DNA of 64,000 nucleotides from Actinophytocola sp050699935 (GCF_050699935.1 NZ_JBOHGB010000016.1:1-64000), one strand, 5' to 3'; counted from the first letter of the stretch, positions 43,696-53,247 are shown. Notes: generated by a model not told the origin, from the letters alone. Translations and numbers: made by a program.

Positions 43696-45560
43696 CGGCC
43701 CAGCCTCTGGTAGCGGCGCACCGACAGCGGGAAGAAGATCGCCACGAGCACCAGCGGCCACACCACGGCCATCAGCGTCGCGTGCTGCGCGATCCATGAG
43801 TCTCCTCCCCATCCCGGGTTGCCGAACAGCTCGCGTGCCGCGGCCACCGTCGAGGACAACGGATTCCACTCCGCGATCGTGCCCAACCAGCCCGGCATCG
43901 TGCCGGGTGCGGCGAACGTGTTCGCGAGGAAGCCGACCGGCCAGATGAGGATCTGCACGGCCATCACCGCCTCGGGGTTGCGTACCACCAGCCCGAGATA
44001 GATGCCGACCCACAGCAACGCGAACCGCAGGAGGAGCAGCAGCCCGACCGCGGCCAGCGTGGCGCCCACGCTGCCGCGCGTCTGCCAGCCGACGAGCAGG
44101 CCGCTGGCGATCATCACGGCGAGCCCGGCGGCGGAGTTGAGCAGGTCCGCACCGCACCGGCCGACGACGACTGCCGACGGGGCCATCGGCATGGACCGGA
44201 AGCGGTCGGTGACGCCGCGCCGGACGTCCGTGCTGATCGCGACCATCGTGGCCTCGAGCCCGAAGGCCATGGTCATGGCGAACATGCCGGGCAGCAGGAA
44301 CTCCTTGTAGTCCCCGCCGCCGGGCACGGTCATCGCGCCGCCGAACAGGTAGCCGAATATCAGCACGAGCATCACCGGGAACAGCAGGCCGACGACGACC
44401 GGAGCCGGTTGGCGGACCCAGTGCAGCAGGTCGCGGCGGGTGATCATCCACCCGTCTGTTCCGCCTCCCCGGAATTCAAACGTGTGGTTGCGTTTGGGGG
44501 ATGGAGGGTTCTGTTTGGTCACGTGCTTGTGGCTGGTCTGCGTCACGTTCCCCTGAGGTGCGGTTGAGGAGCGCTCGGGCTGGTTCGGTCTTGAGGTCAT
44601 GCGTGCGTCTCCTCCTTCCTCCTCGGTCGCGTGGCCCGTGAGGTGCAGGAAGACCTCGTCCAGGGTCGGCCGCCGCAGGGCGATGTCCTCCACCGCGTCC
44701 TCCGCCGCCATGCCGTCCCGCAGGGCGTGGGCGGCCTCGGTCAGCGCACTGACCCGGTCCCGCACCGGGGCGCTGACGCGGCGCGTGTCGGGGTCGGTCT
44801 CCGGCACGGCCCCGGTGACCCGTTCGAGCACCGCCGCCGCCCGGTCGAGATCCGCCACGTCGCGCAGGACGACGTCGAGCCGGTCGCCGCCGAGGCTCGA
44901 CTTCAGCTCGGTCGGCGTGCCCTCGGCGATGACCCGGCCGCGGTCCACGACCGAGATCCGATCCGCCAGCTGGTCGGCCTCGTCCAGATACTGGGTGGTC
45001 AGCAGCACCGTCGTGCCCTCGGCGACCAGCGCGCGCACCACCGCCCAGACCTCGTTGCGGCCGCGTGGGTCGAGGCCGGTGGTCGGCTCGTCGAGGAACA
45101 GCACGCGCGGCGCGAGGATCAGGCTGGCCGCCAGGTCCAGCCGCCGCCGCATGCCGCCGGAGAACCGGGCGAGCGCCAACGTCCCGGTGTCGGCGAGGTT
45201 GAACTGGTCGAGCAGCTCGCCCGCGCGCGTGCGTGCCGCGGCCTTCGACAGGTGGTAGAGCCTGCCGAACAATTCGAGGTTCTGCCGCCCGGACAGCGCC
45301 TCGTCGACCGCCGCGTGCTGGCCGACCAGCCCGATGCTGGCCCGCACCCGGTCCGGCTCGCGGGCCACGTCGTGGCCGGCGACCTCGGCCCGGCCACCGT
45401 CCGCGCGCAGCAGCGTGGTCAGGATCCTGACGGCCGTGGTCTTGCCGGCGCCGTTCGGGCCGAGCAGGCCGCACACGGTGCCCGCGGCGACGGTCAGGTT
45501 CACCCCATCGAGAGCGGTCTTGTCGCCATAACGCTTGCGCAAGCCCTCAGCGGTGATCAA
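43692..45560 (-). CDS. ABC exporter, ATPase fused to ABC-2 permease
   Basis: One open frame of 622 residues from a TTG at 45560 (GGAGG 4 bases upstream). The ATPase half (1-320) has GPNGAGKTTAVRIL, FSGGMRRRLDLAAS, VLFLDEPTTGLDP and LTTQYLDEADQLADR, and ends TLDEVFLHLTGHATEEEGG. About 50 unusual residues follow, encoded by repeat family C. The permease half begins at ITRRDLLHWVRQPAPVVVGLLFP and has six membrane segments. An internal ATG at 44600 with AAGGAGGAG upstream could start the permease separately. In relatives these are two genes. Likely exports a drug or lipid under the divergent TetR regulator. Confidence 0.85.
   Translation of the reverse strand: MITAEGLRKRYGDKTALDGVNLTVAAGTVCGLLGPNGAGKTTAVRILTTLLRADGGRAEVAGHDVAREPDRVRASIGLVGQHAAVDEALSGRQNLELFGRLYHLSKAAARTRAGELLDQFNLADTGTLALARFSGGMRRRLDLAASLILAPRVLFLDEPTTGLDPRGRNEVWAVVRALVAEGTTVLLTTQYLDEADQLADRISVVDRGRVIAEGTPTELKSSLGGDRLDVVLRDVADLDRAAAVLERVTGAVPETDPDTRRVSAPVRDRVSALTEAAHALRDGMAAEDAVEDIALRRPTLDEVFLHLTGHATEEEGGDARMTSRPNQPERSSTAPQGNVTQTSHKHVTKQNPPSPKRNHTFEFRGGGTDGWMITRRDLLHWVRQPAPVVVGLLFPVMLVLIFGYLFGGAMTVPGGGDYKEFLLPGMFAMTMAFGLEATMVAISTDVRRGVTDRFRSMPMAPSAVVVGRCGADLLNSAAGLAVMIASGLLVGWQTRGSVGATLAAVGLLLLLRFALLWVGIYLGLVVRNPEAVMAVQILIWPVGFLANTFAAPGTMPGWLGTIAEWNPLSSTVAAARELFGNPGWGGDSWIAQHATLMAVVWPLVLVAIFFPLSVRRYQRLGR
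44461..44591. repeat. Repeat family C, copy 2 (ABC exporter linker)
   Basis: Aligns over about 130 bp with 32403-32532. It encodes the linker between ATPase and permease in a frame different from that used in the NRPS: here T-A-P-Q-G where the NRPS reads R-T-S-G from the same bases. It has no stop in the used frame and so joins the two halves into one ORF. Confidence 0.8.
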
Positions 45561-45572
45561 CAGCCCTCCAAT

Positions 45573-45619
45573 ATCGTACGATGTACGGAGTAGTCCAGAC
45601 AATACCGTACGTCGTACGG
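45573..45619. promoter_or_regulatory. Pair of TetR-type operators
   Basis: Two related palindromes lie in the gap between the exporter and tetR genes. CCGTACGTCGTACGG (45605-45619) is perfect around its centre base. ATCGTACGATGTACGGAG (45573-45590) is a diverged copy in the opposite orientation. Centres are about 30 bp apart. The arrangement fits a regulator that represses itself and the exporter. Confidence 0.7.
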
Positions 45620-45629
45620 AGAAACTAGG

Positions 45630-46454
45630 ATGTTAGCCGCGATGGCGAAGAAATCTGACGACGCGCAGACCGACCGGCACTACGGCGGCCGTGGCGACCC
45701 GGTCCGCAGCATGGCGCTGCTCTGGCGCGACGGCACCGAGCCGGCGAAGGGCCGCGGCCCGAAGCCGGGTCTCACGGTGGACCGGATCGTGGCCGCGGCC
45801 ATCGAGCTGGCCGACGCCGAGGGGCTCGCCGCGCTGTCGATGCGCCGGGTCGCCGAGCGGCTGGGCGTCGGCACGATGTCGCTCTACACCTACGTGCCGT
45901 CCAAGGCCGAGCTGATCGACGTCATGTTCGACACGACCTGCGGCGAGGTCCTGGAGGACAAGGCCGCGGGCGACGGCGGCTGGCGTGACCGGCTGGCGGG
46001 GATCGCGCGGGCCAACTGGGACCTCTACCACCGCCACCCGTGGCTGTTGCAGGTCATGGCCATGTCCCGGCCGCCGCTGGGCCCCAACGCCATCGCGGGC
46101 TACGACCACGACCTGCGCGCGGTGGACGGCATCGGCCTCACCGAGCTCGAGATGGACTCGGTGGTGAGCCTGGTCTCCGTGTTCGTGCAGGGTGCCGCCC
46201 GCGTCGCCATCGAGGCCGCGTCGTCCGCACACGACACCGGCGTGACCGACGCGGAGTGGTGGGAGACCTACGGCCCGCTGCTGGAGAAGGTCTTCGACCC
46301 GGAGAAGTACCCGGTCGCCGCCCGGGTCGGCGCGGTGGCCGGCGAGACCTACCAGTCCGCGTACGACCCCGACCACGGCTTCCAGTTCGGCCTGGCCCGC
46401 CTCCTCGACGGGATCGAGGCGCTCGTCGAGTCCCGCCGCACCTCGCAGCCGTGA
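45630..46454 (+). CDS. TetR family regulator with TetR_C-type ligand domain
   Basis: 274 residues from the ATG at 45630 (GGAG eight bases upstream; ATG at 45642 is an alternative). N-terminal HTH: LTVDRIVAAAIELADAEGLAALSMRRVAERLGVGTMSLYTYVPSKAELIDVM. The C-terminal domain (RDRLAGIARANWDLYHRHPWLLQVMAM) is the TetR_C_1 type found with drug exporters. It is divergent from the ABC exporter, with two palindromes between them, so it most likely represses the exporter until a ligand binds. Confidence 0.92.
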   Translation: MLAAMAKKSDDAQTDRHYGGRGDPVRSMALLWRDGTEPAKGRGPKPGLTVDRIVAAAIELADAEGLAALSMRRVAERLGVGTMSLYTYVPSKAELIDVMFDTTCGEVLEDKAAGDGGWRDRLAGIARANWDLYHRHPWLLQVMAMSRPPLGPNAIAGYDHDLRAVDGIGLTELEMDSVVSLVSVFVQGAARVAIEAASSAHDTGVTDAEWWETYGPLLEKVFDPEKYPVAARVGAVAGETYQSAYDPDHGFQFGLARLLDGIEALVESRRTSQP

Positions 46455-46531
46455 CGGCGGGGTGAGCCCGGCGGCAACATCGGCCGTCCGGGCTATTGCC
46501 AATTTGTCCGAGTCTTGCGACTGTCCGGCTC

Positions 46532-47416
46532 ATGAACTCGTCGACGGCGACCACGGTCTTCCTGCCGATCGCGCTCGTGGTGATCATGCTCGGCCTCGGA
46601 TTGTCGTTGACCGTCGCCGACTTCACGCGTGTCGCGCGCTACCCGAGGGCGACCGTGATCGCGCTCGGCTGCCAGATCCTGGTCCTGCCCGCGCTGTGCC
46701 TCGGGCTCGTCCTGCTCTTCGACCTGGACCCGGCTCTCGCCGTAGGCATGATGCTGCTCGCCGCGTCGCCCGGCGGCACCACCGCCAACCTGTTCAGCCA
46801 CCTCGCCCGCGGGGACGTGGCGCTGAACATCACGCTCACCGCGATCAACTCGATCCTCGCCGTGGTCACGCTGCCGATCGTGGTCAACCTCGCGCTCGAC
46901 GGGTTCATGGACGGCGAGGACGCGATCGGGCTGCAGCCGGACAAGATGCTGCAGGTCTTCGCGATCGTGCTGGTTCCGGTGGCCATCGGGATGCTGATCC
47001 GCCGCCGGGCGCCCGAGTTCGCCGCGCGGCTCAACCAGCCGGTCCGGATCGCGTCGATCGTCGTCCTCGTCTCGGTCATCGCGGTCGCGGTCTTCCAGGA
47101 GCGCGGCAACGTCATCGACTACGTGCAGTCCGTCGGGATCGTCGCGCTGATCTTCTGCCTCGCGAGCCTCACCGTCGGGTACTACGTGCCGCGCGCCTTC
47201 CAGGTGCCGCGCGGGCAGGCGGTGGCCTCGTCGTTCGAGATCGGCATCCACAACAGCACGCTCGCGATCACGATCGCGCTCAGCCCGGCCCTGCTCGACA
47301 GCGCCGAGATGGCGATCCCGGCCGCGGTGTACGGCGTCCTGATGTTCCTGCCCGGCGGCGTGCTCGCCTATGTGATGAACAAGCGCCGGGAGACGCCTGC
47401 GGAAATAGGTACCTGA
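46532..47416 (+). CDS. Bile acid:sodium symporter (BASS) family transporter
   Basis: 294 residues from the ATG at 46532. Nine or ten transmembrane helices, with family motifs: LGLGLSLTVADFTRVARYPR near the start, ASPGGTTANLFSHLARGDVALNITLT (the sodium-site region) and SFEIGIHNSTLAITIALSP (second sodium-site region). BASS proteins import organic anions such as pantoate, pyruvate or steroid acids with sodium. The cargo is not evident from context. It follows tetR by 77 bp without a clear terminator. Confidence 0.92.
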   Translation: MNSSTATTVFLPIALVVIMLGLGLSLTVADFTRVARYPRATVIALGCQILVLPALCLGLVLLFDLDPALAVGMMLLAASPGGTTANLFSHLARGDVALNITLTAINSILAVVTLPIVVNLALDGFMDGEDAIGLQPDKMLQVFAIVLVPVAIGMLIRRRAPEFAARLNQPVRIASIVVLVSVIAVAVFQERGNVIDYVQSVGIVALIFCLASLTVGYYVPRAFQVPRGQAVASSFEIGIHNSTLAITIALSPALLDSAEMAIPAAVYGVLMFLPGGVLAYVMNKRRETPAEIGT

Positions 47417-47563
47417 CCGGTCAAGGAACCGAGCGGCACATATCACACCCCGTTGCGCGCCGCGCGCCGTCATCAGAAATACTGGCTGGTAATCGGCGGT
47501 GGTAGGCGGGGTAGTTGGCAAGGACGCCGTCACTTCGCCGGAGCCTGATGCGGAGGCGTGCTC

Positions 47564-49849
47564 GTGGTCGTTCGAATGATGCTCGGTGTGCTGATCACCC
47601 TCGGGGTGCTCGCGTTCGCCGGGCGTCGGGCGAAGTTCCTGTTCGACCTCATCAAGGCCGGCCAGCCGGTGGACCGGTTCGACCACCTCGGCAGCCGGCT
47701 CTGGGCACAGGTCAACGAGGTCTTCGGGCAGCGCAAGCTGCTCAAGTGGTCCATCCCGGGCGCGGCTCACTTCTTCACGTTCTGGGGCTTCGTCATCCTC
47801 GCCTCGGTCTACCTCGAGGCCTACGGCACGCTCTTCGACCACGACTTCCACATCCCGTTGATCGGCCGCTGGGCCGTGCTCGGCTTCGCGCAGGACTTCA
47901 TCGCGGTGATGGTGGTGGTCTCGCTCGCGGCGTTCGCGATCATCCGCATCCGCCAGGCGCCCGAGCGCAAGCAGCGCGGCTCCCGGTTCTACGGCTCGCA
48001 CGCCAGCGGTGCCTGGCTCATCCTGTTCATGATCTTCAACGTCATCTGGACGATGTTCCTGTTCCGCGGCGCGGCCGCGGCGCTGGGCAACTTCCCGTAC
48101 GACTCCGGCGCGTGGGTCTCGCTCGGCGTGGGAGGGCTGCTGGAGCCGGCCGGGCAGACCACGAACGAGTGGATCGAGTCGGCCGGCCTGCTGGCGCACA
48201 TCGGCGTGATGCTCTCGTTCGTCGTCATCATCCTGCACTCCAAGCACCTGCACGTGTTCATCGCGCCGATCAACGTCTCGACCAAGCGGCTGCCCGACGG
48301 CCTCGGCCCGCTGCTGCCGATGGAGTCGCACGGCAAGCCGATCGACTTCGAGGAACCGGACGACGACGACGTGTTCGGCCGCGGGAAGGTCGAGGACTTC
48401 ACCTGGAAGGGCATGCTCGACTTCGCCACGTGCACCGAGTGCGGGCGTTGTCAGAGCCAGTGCCCCGCCTGGAACACCGGCAAGCCGCTGTCCCCGAAGC
48501 TCGTGATCATGGACCTGCGCGACCACCTGTTCGCGAAGGCGCCCTACCTCATCGGCGGTAAGGACATCCCGACCGACGTCCCCGACCACAGCGGCGTCGA
48601 CGTGCTCGCGCTCGCCGAGTCCGGTGGCAACGGGGCTGGCCACCACGTGCCCGAGTCCGGCGCGGGGCGGGTCCCGGTCGACAGCCCCGCGCAGGCGACC
48701 CGGCCGCTGGTGGGCACGGCCGAGGTGGGCGGCGTGATCGACCCGGACGTGCTGTGGTCGTGCACCACGTGCGGCGCGTGCGTCGAGCAGTGCCCGGTGG
48801 ACATCGAGCACGTCGACCACATCGTCGACATGCGGCGCTACCAGGTGATGATCGAGTCGGAGTTCCCCTCGGAGCTGGGCACGCTGTTCCGCAACCTGGA
48901 GAACAAGGGCAACCCCTGGGGCCAGAACAACTCCGAGCGTCTCGATTGGACGAAGGGGCTGGGCTTCGAAGTCCCGGTGTTCGACGGGGAGCTGGCCGAC
49001 GACGTCGAGTACCTGTACTGGATCGGCTGCGCGGGCGCGTTCGACGACAACGCGAAGAAGACCGTGCGCGCGACCGCCGAGCTGCTGCACATCGCGGGCG
49101 TGAAGTACGTCGTGCTCGGCAAGGAGGAGACCTGCACCGGCGACCCGGCGCGCCGGTCGGGCAACGAGTTCCTGTTCCAGATGATGGCCCAGCAGACCGC
49201 GGAGATGCTGAACTCCGTGTTCGCGGGCCGCGAGCCGGTGCGGCGCAAGATCGTCACCACGTGCCCGCACTGCATGAACACGCTCGGCCGCGAGTACCCG
49301 CAGCTGGAGGGCATGATCCCGGCGTTCGAGGGGACGAGCGGCCACTACGAGGTCGTGCACCACACGCAGCTGCTGAACCGGCTCGTGCGCGAGGGCAGGC
49401 TGACCCCGGTCAAGCCGGCCGCCGGTGACAAGGCGGCCGGGGCGCCGGTGACCTACCACGACCCCTGCTACCTGGGCCGGCACAACAAGGTCTACGAGCC
49501 GCCGCGTGAGCTGGTCGGCGCGGCCGGCGCGGAGCTCACCGAGATGCCGCGGCACGCCGACCGGTCGCTGTGCTGCGGCGCGGGTGGCGCGCGGATGTGG
49601 ATGGAAGAGCACATCGGCAAGCGGATCAACCTGGAGCGGGTCGACGAGGCGCTGGACACGAACGCGAAGGAGGTCGTGACCGGCTGTCCGTTCTGCCGCG
49701 TCATGATCACCGACGGCCTGGTGCAGCGGCAGAGCGAGGACAAGGGCGCCGGCGTCCAGGTGCGCGATGTCTCGCAGATGCTGCTGGAGTCGGTCAAGCG
49801 CGGTGAGCGAGCGACGGAGGCCACCCCGAAGGCCCCGACTGGCGGCTGA
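47564..49849 (+). CDS. etfD: EtfD-like membrane Fe-S oxidoreductase
   Basis: 761 residues from the GTG at 47564 (GGAGG 7 bases upstream). The N-terminus is a NarI-like membrane region with about six helices. Next come two 4Fe-4S motifs, CTECGRCQSQCPAWN (about 290-304) and CTTCGACVEQCPVD (about 400-415), then two CCG cysteine-rich domains (CAGA...ETCTGDPARR...CPHC and HDPCYLGRH...LCCGAGGARMW...CPFC). It matches the layout of mycobacterial EtfD, thought to pass electrons from ETF to menaquinone during fatty acid oxidation. Genes for KorAB follow. The last 18 residues, encoded by GTGAGCGAGCGACGGAG-type repeat DNA, look added on. Confidence 0.85.
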   Translation: MVVRMMLGVLITLGVLAFAGRRAKFLFDLIKAGQPVDRFDHLGSRLWAQVNEVFGQRKLLKWSIPGAAHFFTFWGFVILASVYLEAYGTLFDHDFHIPLIGRWAVLGFAQDFIAVMVVVSLAAFAIIRIRQAPERKQRGSRFYGSHASGAWLILFMIFNVIWTMFLFRGAAAALGNFPYDSGAWVSLGVGGLLEPAGQTTNEWIESAGLLAHIGVMLSFVVIILHSKHLHVFIAPINVSTKRLPDGLGPLLPMESHGKPIDFEEPDDDDVFGRGKVEDFTWKGMLDFATCTECGRCQSQCPAWNTGKPLSPKLVIMDLRDHLFAKAPYLIGGKDIPTDVPDHSGVDVLALAESGGNGAGHHVPESGAGRVPVDSPAQATRPLVGTAEVGGVIDPDVLWSCTTCGACVEQCPVDIEHVDHIVDMRRYQVMIESEFPSELGTLFRNLENKGNPWGQNNSERLDWTKGLGFEVPVFDGELADDVEYLYWIGCAGAFDDNAKKTVRATAELLHIAGVKYVVLGKEETCTGDPARRSGNEFLFQMMAQQTAEMLNSVFAGREPVRRKIVTTCPHCMNTLGREYPQLEGMIPAFEGTSGHYEVVHHTQLLNRLVREGRLTPVKPAAGDKAAGAPVTYHDPCYLGRHNKVYEPPRELVGAAGAELTEMPRHADRSLCCGAGGARMWMEEHIGKRINLERVDEALDTNAKEVVTGCPFCRVMITDGLVQRQSEDKGAGVQVRDVSQMLLESVKRGERATEATPKAPTGG

Positions 49850-49905
49850 GCGGCTCTCCAGCGGGACTCGTCCGCGCCGCGGTTCGGCTTGCCCACACTG
49901 GCCCG

Positions 49906-51804
49906 GTGACCACCCAGCCGGAACGCCTCGGGAGATCGCCGGTCAAGCTGGACCGGGTGGTGATCCGGTTCGCCGGGGACTCGGGCGACGGTATGCAGCT
50001 GACGGGTGACCGGTTCACCTCCGAGGCGGCGGCGTTCGGCAACGACCTCGCGACGCTGCCCAACTTCCCAGCCGAGATCCGCGCACCCGCGGGCACCCTG
50101 CCCGGCGTGTCCAGCTTCCAGATCCACTTCGCCGACTACGACATCCTCACCCCGGGCGACCGACCGGACGTGCTGGTGGCGATGAACCCGGCCGCGCTCA
50201 AGGCGAACCTCGGCGACGTGGCGGCCGGTGGCACGGTCATCGTGAACACCGACGAGTTCACCGGGCGCAACCTCGCGAAGGTCGGCTACGCCGCCGACCC
50301 GCTGGAGGACGGTTCCCTCGACTCCTTCCAGGTACACGCGATCGCGATGGCGACGCTGACCAGGGGCGCGCTGGAGGAGACCGGGCTGTCGAAGAAGGAC
50401 GCCGAGCGGTCGAAGAACATGTTCGCGCTGGGTCTGCTGTCGTGGATGTACCACCGGCCGACCGAGGGCACGGAGCGGTTCCTGCGGGAGAAGTTCGCGC
50501 GCAAGCCGGAGATCGCCGAGGCGAACGTGCTGGCGTTCCGGGCGGGCTGGAACTACGGCGAGACCACGGAGTCGTTCGCCAGGACGTACGAGGTGGGGCC
50601 GGCGCGGGACCTCGCGCCCGGGCGGTACCGGCAGATCACCGGGAACACGGCGCTGGCGTACGGGATCGTGGCCGCGGGGCAGTGCTCGGGGTTGCCGGTG
50701 TTCCTCGGTAGTTATCCGATCACGCCGGCGTCGGACATCCTGCACGAGTTGTCCCGGCACAAGAACTTCGGCGTCACGACGATGCAGGCCGAGGATGAGA
50801 TCGCCGGTGTCGGCGCGGCGTTGGGCGCGGCCTATGGCGGTTCGCTGGGCGTCACCACGACGTCCGGTCCGGGTATCGCGCTGAAGTCGGAGACGATCGG
50901 GCTCGCGGTGATGTCGGAGCTGCCGTTGGTGGTGATCGACGTGCAGCGTGGTGGTCCGTCGACCGGGCTGCCGACGAAGACCGAGCAGGCGGACCTGTTG
51001 CAGGCGATGTTCGGCCGCAACAGCGAGTCGCCGGTGCCGATCGTGGCGCCGCGGTCGCCGGGTGACTGCTTCGACGCGGCGCTCGAGGCGGCCCGGATCG
51101 CGCTCGCCTACCGCACGCCGGTGTTCGTGCTGTCCGACGGCGCGCTGGCGAACGGTTCGGAGCCGTGGCTGATCCCGAACGTCGAGGACCTGCCGGACCT
51201 GCGGGTCACCTTCGCCACGGAACCCAACGCGCCGGACGGCAGCGGCGAGCACTGGCCGTACCTGCGCCACCCGGACACGCTCGCGCGGGACTGGGCGTTG
51301 CCGGGTACGCCGGGTCTGCAACACCGCATCGGCGGGCTGGAGAAGGCCGACGGGCGGGGTGACATCTCCTACGACCCGGACAACCACGACCGCATGGTCC
51401 GGCTGCGTCAGGACAAAGTGGACGGTGTGGTGGTGCCGGACGTCGTGGTGGACGACCCGTCCGGGATGGCCGGCGTGCTGGTGCTGGGCTGGGGTTCCAC
51501 GTACGGCCCGATCGGCGCGGCCTGCCGATTGTTGCGCACCCAGGGCTACCGCGTGGCGCGGGCACACCTGCGGCACCTGAACCCGTTCCCCGCCAACCTC
51601 GGTGAGGTGCTGCGCTCCTACGACCGCGTGGTGGTCCCGGAGATGAACCTGGGGCAGCTCGCGACCCTGCTGCGGGCGAGGTACCTGGTGGACGCGATCT
51701 CGTACACGAAGGTCGCGGGGCTGCCGTTCATGGAGGACGAGCTCGTCGAGGTGCTCACGCGGCACATCGACGAGACGGGAACGTGGCTCGCGGAGGCAGC
51801 ATGA
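49906..51804 (+). CDS. korA: 2-oxoglutarate:ferredoxin oxidoreductase subunit alpha
   Basis: 632 residues. The N-terminal gamma-type domain (VVIRFAGDSGDGMQLTGDRF) is fused to the alpha domain carrying YPITPASDILHELS, TMQAEDEIAGVGAALGAA and TTTSGPGIALKSE, as usual in actinobacterial KorA. With KorB it decarboxylates 2-oxoglutarate to succinyl-CoA and reduces ferredoxin. The GTG start is 56 bp after the EtfD-like gene, and the stop overlaps korB as ATGA, so the three genes are probably one unit. Confidence 0.95.
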   Translation: MTTQPERLGRSPVKLDRVVIRFAGDSGDGMQLTGDRFTSEAAAFGNDLATLPNFPAEIRAPAGTLPGVSSFQIHFADYDILTPGDRPDVLVAMNPAALKANLGDVAAGGTVIVNTDEFTGRNLAKVGYAADPLEDGSLDSFQVHAIAMATLTRGALEETGLSKKDAERSKNMFALGLLSWMYHRPTEGTERFLREKFARKPEIAEANVLAFRAGWNYGETTESFARTYEVGPARDLAPGRYRQITGNTALAYGIVAAGQCSGLPVFLGSYPITPASDILHELSRHKNFGVTTMQAEDEIAGVGAALGAAYGGSLGVTTTSGPGIALKSETIGLAVMSELPLVVIDVQRGGPSTGLPTKTEQADLLQAMFGRNSESPVPIVAPRSPGDCFDAALEAARIALAYRTPVFVLSDGALANGSEPWLIPNVEDLPDLRVTFATEPNAPDGSGEHWPYLRHPDTLARDWALPGTPGLQHRIGGLEKADGRGDISYDPDNHDRMVRLRQDKVDGVVVPDVVVDDPSGMAGVLVLGWGSTYGPIGAACRLLRTQGYRVARAHLRHLNPFPANLGEVLRSYDRVVVPEMNLGQLATLLRARYLVDAISYTKVAGLPFMEDELVEVLTRHIDETGTWLAEAA

Positions 51805-52853
51805 CCATCGACCTGGGGTTCCCGAGTGGACTGTCCCTCGTGCCCACCACCGATGAGTCGCAGCGGGCGAAGGATTTCAAGTCGGATCAGGAGGTGCGGT
51901 GGTGCCCGGGCTGTGGTGACTACGTGGTGCTGAACGCGATGCAAGCCTTCCTCCCCTCCCTGGGGTTGCGGCGGGAGAACATCGTGTTCGTCTCCGGGAT
52001 CGGCTGCTCCTCACGGTTCCCGTACTACATGAACACCTACGGCATGCACTCCATCCACGGCCGCGCCCCCGCGATCGCCACCGGCCTCGCCATCACCCGC
52101 CCCGACCTGTCCATCTGGGTCGTCACCGGCGACGGCGACGCCCTCTCCATCGGCGGGAACCACCTGATCCACGCGTTGCGGCGGAACGTGAACCTGAAGA
52201 TCCTACTGTTCAACAACCGCATCTACGGCCTGACCAAAGGCCAATACTCCCCCACATCAGCGGAAGGCACACTCACCAAATCCACCCCCATGGGCTCCCT
52301 CGACCACCCCTTCAACCCCCTCTCCCTGGCCCTGGGCGCCGAGGCCACCTTCGTCGCCCGCACCCTGGACAACGACCGCAAACAACTCACCGAGATCCTC
52401 ACCGCCGCCGCCACCCACCGCGGATCAGCCCTCGTGGAGATCTACCAGAACTGCCCCATCTTCAACGACGGCGCCTTCGACGTACTCAAAGAACCCGGCC
52501 ACAAAGAACAACGCCTCATCCCGTTGACACACGGGGAACCCATCGTGTTCGGCACCAACGACGACCACGCCGTCATCCGCACCGACTACGGACTCGACAT
52601 CACCAAAACCGCCGACCTCAACCCCTCCGACATCGTCAACCACAACACCACCCTCGACGACCCCTCCTACGCCTTCGCCCTCTCCCGCCTCTCCACCCAA
52701 GACCTCGGACACGCCGTCACCGGAATCTTCCGCAACACCACCCGACCCACCTACGACGACGCCGCCCGAGCACAAACCACCCACGCCACCCACACCAAAC
52801 CCCCCAACCTCCAGGCCTTGCTCGACGGCAACGACACCTGGACGGTCAGTTAG
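51801..52853 (+). CDS. korB: 2-oxoglutarate:ferredoxin oxidoreductase subunit beta
   Basis: 350 residues. Thiamine-diphosphate and Fe-S cluster motifs: WCPGCGDYVVL, SGIGCSSRFPYYMNTYG and VVTGDGDALSIGGNHLIHALRRNVN followed by LLFNNRIYGLTKGQYSPTS. Partner of KorA by ATGA overlap. Codon use changes within the gene. Up to about 52,200 Lys and Glu are mainly AAG and GAG; after that AAA, GAA and CAA dominate and the coding strand becomes strikingly C-rich. This may mark recombination with a foreign allele. The 3' end overlaps a small convergent ORF by 8 bp. Confidence 0.95.
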   Translation: MTIDLGFPSGLSLVPTTDESQRAKDFKSDQEVRWCPGCGDYVVLNAMQAFLPSLGLRRENIVFVSGIGCSSRFPYYMNTYGMHSIHGRAPAIATGLAITRPDLSIWVVTGDGDALSIGGNHLIHALRRNVNLKILLFNNRIYGLTKGQYSPTSAEGTLTKSTPMGSLDHPFNPLSLALGAEATFVARTLDNDRKQLTEILTAAATHRGSALVEIYQNCPIFNDGAFDVLKEPGHKEQRLIPLTHGEPIVFGTNDDHAVIRTDYGLDITKTADLNPSDIVNHNTTLDDPSYAFALSRLSTQDLGHAVTGIFRNTTRPTYDDAARAQTTHATHTKPPNLQALLDGNDTWTVS

Positions 52854-53040
52854 CGGCAGGCAGGTCCGGGTACCGGGCCGGCGCCTCGGCACCCTGCTGG
52901 GCCGGCCGCGCCTGTTGGTGGCACGGCCGCACCACCAGCGTCAGGAACCGCGGCGATAGCGCGCCGGTAGAGCCCGTGTCGACGGTCAGCAGAGTCCGCA
53001 CCCGCTGCCGAGTGATCGCGTGGTGTGCACGATGCGACAT
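52846..53040 (-). CDS. Small hypothetical protein, 64 residues
   Basis: Starts at an ATG with GGAAGGAGAG 3-6 bases upstream, one of the better ribosome sites in the window. The product (MSHRAHHAITRQRVRTLLTV, then DTGSTGALSPRFLTLVVRPC and a Gln/Ala/Pro-rich tail) is basic and has no recognisable domain. The stop lies 8 bp inside the convergent korB end. A longer in-frame ATG at 53097 lacks a ribosome site. Real but unknown is my best reading. Confidence 0.45.
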   Translation of the reverse strand: MSHRAHHAITRQRVRTLLTVDTGSTGALSPRFLTLVVRPCHQQARPAQQGAEAPARYPDLPAAN

Positions 53041-53247
53041 CTCGCTCTCCTTCCGCTCGACGCCGAAGGCGCGCTGTGGCGGGGAAATCCCAAGCATGCG
53101 AACGCCGGCTCGAAGCCCGCTCGAAGCGGTCTCGAGCCGATCTTCGAGTCCTTTATGGATTCCGCGTCGACCTTTCCTCGACCGGCCCTCCAGAACCGGT
53201 GAGGAAACTCACAGGCAGGCGCTCACCGACCCGAGGGGGCGACGACC

